A stretch of DNA of 64,000 nucleotides from DASYLJ01 sp964404165. Its GTDB lineage: Bacteria > Desulfobacterota > Binatia > DP-6. Below the pieces are notes generated by a model, which worked only from the letters and a program-made list of their open reading frames with translations, was not told where the DNA came from and did not search any database. A program made the position numbers and the translations under genes. Where the stretch lies: positions 1-64,000 of the forward strand of contig CAYOIZ010000021.1 in the NCBI GenBank assembly GCA_964404165.1, given 5' to 3'. The stretch's first letter is position 1, and each line of letters starts with the position of its first letter. This document shows positions 61,303-64,000 of this stretch, in pieces.

Positions 61303-62514
61303 ATGGACCAGGACCGACCGTCATACGCCTGCGCCATCGCCGACCAGATCGAGGCCGGCCAGCGCAACATCTCCCGGCAGTGGCTCGCCCGACTGACGGA
61401 GCTCCTGCCGGTGGACGTGCGCGACGTCTTCCCCTCCGATCAGCTGCTCGACCACATCCCGATCATCATCGAGCAGATCGCCACCTACCTCCGCGCCCCC
61501 GACGACGAGGAGTTCGCGGCCAACACCACGGTGATCTCGAAAGCCCAGGAGCTGGGCCTCCTGCGCCACGGCCAGCAGGCGTCGGTGCACCAGATCCTGC
61601 GTGAGTACGCGCTCCTCGGCACCGTGCTCGAGACCTTCGTCGTCGACGCCACCCGCGCCCTGCCCCACCCGCCCGCGTCGGACGAGATCTTCGGCGTCAC
61701 GCATCGCGTGGGCCGTGCCGTGCAGTCGCTGATGCAGGTCACCGTCGACACCTTCGTCGCGTCCTATACCGAGACCATCACCCGCCAGACCGAACAGCTC
61801 GGCAGCTTCAACCGCATGGTGAGCCACGAGCTGCGCAATCCGCTCCACACGCTCCAGCTCGTGCTCGGCATGCTCGACGCCACCGACGACGACGAGCTGC
61901 CCGCGCTGCGCGCGCGCATCGCGCCGCTGCTGCGGCGCAACGTCACGCGCATGACCGACATCCTGCGCAGCCTGGAAGCGCTCTGTCGCGCGCGCGAGGA
62001 CACCGACACGCCGACGGTGCAGGTCATCGAGATCGGCGCGGTCGCCGCCGAGGTGGCACGCCAGCTGGCCGACGTCGCCGCCGCACGGGGCGTCGCCATC
62101 CGCATCGCGCCGGAGATGCCGGTGGTGAACGTCGACATGGCCCGGCTCGAGCTCGCCCTGATGAACGTGGTCTCGAACGCCATCAAGTACAGCGATCCGG
62201 CGAAGGTCGATCGGCACATCGAGATCGACGGCAGCGTCGACGACGGCCGCTGCACCGTCACGGTGCGCGACAACGGCCTCGGCATCCCTGCCGACGTCGT
62301 GCCGCACCTCTTCCACCGTCGCTTCCTGCGGGCGCACGGCCATCTCGACGATCAGCTCGGCAACGACGGCTCGGGGCTCGGACTGTCGATCATCCACGAG
62401 TGCATCGGGTCATTGGGCGGGACGGTCCACATCGAGTCGACCGAGGGCGAGGGGACGACGGTCGTCATGAACCTCCCAGGTCAGTCGGCCTCCTCGACGG
62501 CGAGCGCGACGTAA
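61303..62514 (+). CDS. Histidine kinase with RsbRD-like N-terminal sensor
   Basis: The 403-residue cytoplasmic kinase has an N-terminal helical domain ('AIADQIEAGQRNISRQWLAR', about residues 10-160) resembling the RsbRD/RsbT-coantagonist N-terminal domain. Then comes HisKA with the phospho-His175 ('NRMVSHELRNPLHTLQLVL') and HATPase_c with N-box 'NVVSNAIKYSDP', G1 'VRDNGLGIPADVV' and G2 'GSGLGLSIIHECIG'. No transmembrane segment. No response regulator is adjacent in the window; the HDOD protein upstream may be in the same pathway. The gene is convergent with the second kinase (stops six bases apart). Confidence 0.88.
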   Translation: MDQDRPSYACAIADQIEAGQRNISRQWLARLTELLPVDVRDVFPSDQLLDHIPIIIEQIATYLRAPDDEEFAANTTVISKAQELGLLRHGQQASVHQILREYALLGTVLETFVVDATRALPHPPASDEIFGVTHRVGRAVQSLMQVTVDTFVASYTETITRQTEQLGSFNRMVSHELRNPLHTLQLVLGMLDATDDDELPALRARIAPLLRRNVTRMTDILRSLEALCRAREDTDTPTVQVIEIGAVAAEVARQLADVAAARGVAIRIAPEMPVVNVDMARLELALMNVVSNAIKYSDPAKVDRHIEIDGSVDDGRCTVTVRDNGLGIPADVVPHLFHRRFLRAHGHLDDQLGNDGSGLGLSIIHECIGSLGGTVHIESTEGEGTTVVMNLPGQSASSTASAT

Positions 62515-62520
62515 CGCCGG

Positions 62521-64000
<1,480 letters not shown>

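Noticed and set aside
56888..61396. 1502-codon open frame on the plus strand across the cyclase gene
   Set aside because: It is antisense to the clearly domain-bearing cyclase/ATPase and has the biased composition of a shadow frame.

Overview
The window is about 70 % G+C chromosomal DNA. It is densely coded on both strands, with no rRNA, tRNA, CRISPR array, IS element or prophage that I can recognise. A diderm bacterium is indicated by several Tat-type signals, lipoboxes, MsrPQ, an OpgC-like acyltransferase and a probable outer-membrane barrel. The gene set (ImuB/DnaE2, an F420-type LLM oxidoreductase, amidohydrolase-2, DMFase-like and CocE hydrolases, Myxococcus-type Cys-rich repeats, many secreted FG-GAP, beta-helix and thrombospondin-3 proteins with Thr-rich linkers) resembles uncultured former-deltaproteobacterial lineages such as Binatota or Myxococcota. 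That placement is inference.

Layout. 1-8.2 kb: an SOS-mutagenesis region, imuB (cut by the window edge) and dnaE2, separated by about 3.8 kb of cargo. The cargo holds an antitoxin with a deleted VapC toxin, a small ORF, a VOC protein, a lipoprotein, a holin-like membrane protein and a TPR-zincin. 8.2-15.9 kb: LLM oxidoreductase, a membrane protein coupled to msrPQ, a DMFase-like hydrolase, a Tat-exported HisC-like aminotransferase and a Cys-rich secreted protein. 15.9-20.2 kb: an intact vapBC with a tandem operator, a frameshifted secreted-protein gene, an MtfA-type peptidase, lipoproteins and trmO. 20.2-30 kb: a TolB-like protein, a polytopic membrane protein, an MBL hydrolase, an EF-hand/ECF-sigma/anti-sigma/Spy-like operon, a beta-propeller fused to a c-type haem domain, an amidohydrolase and a chemotaxis-receptor relic. 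30-45 kb: a barrel protein divergent from a large subtilase, a CocE hydrolase, an operon of amine oxidase, alpha/beta hydrolase and SGNH hydrolase, a second polytopic membrane protein, a secreted Cys-rich protein and a dehydrogenase. 45-52 kb: PPK2, then a run of four secreted proteins, of which two clearly (one more probably) end in the same unrecognised helical domain. 52-64 kb: OpgC-like protein, diiron protein, DNA polymerase II coupled to a giant adenylate-cyclase/ATPase, an HDOD protein and two histidine kinases (the last cut by the window edge).

Two themes stand out. First, two recurrent C-terminal domains occur in secreted proteins that otherwise differ: a roughly 150-residue domain in the genes at 14598 and 26488, and a roughly 110-residue domain after Thr-rich linkers in the genes at 48725 and 49823, probably also 47320. 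They look like a lineage-specific surface-protein toolkit. Second, gene pairs are tightly coupled by 4-base NTGA overlaps at nine junctions, including one that implies a rare CTG start codon.
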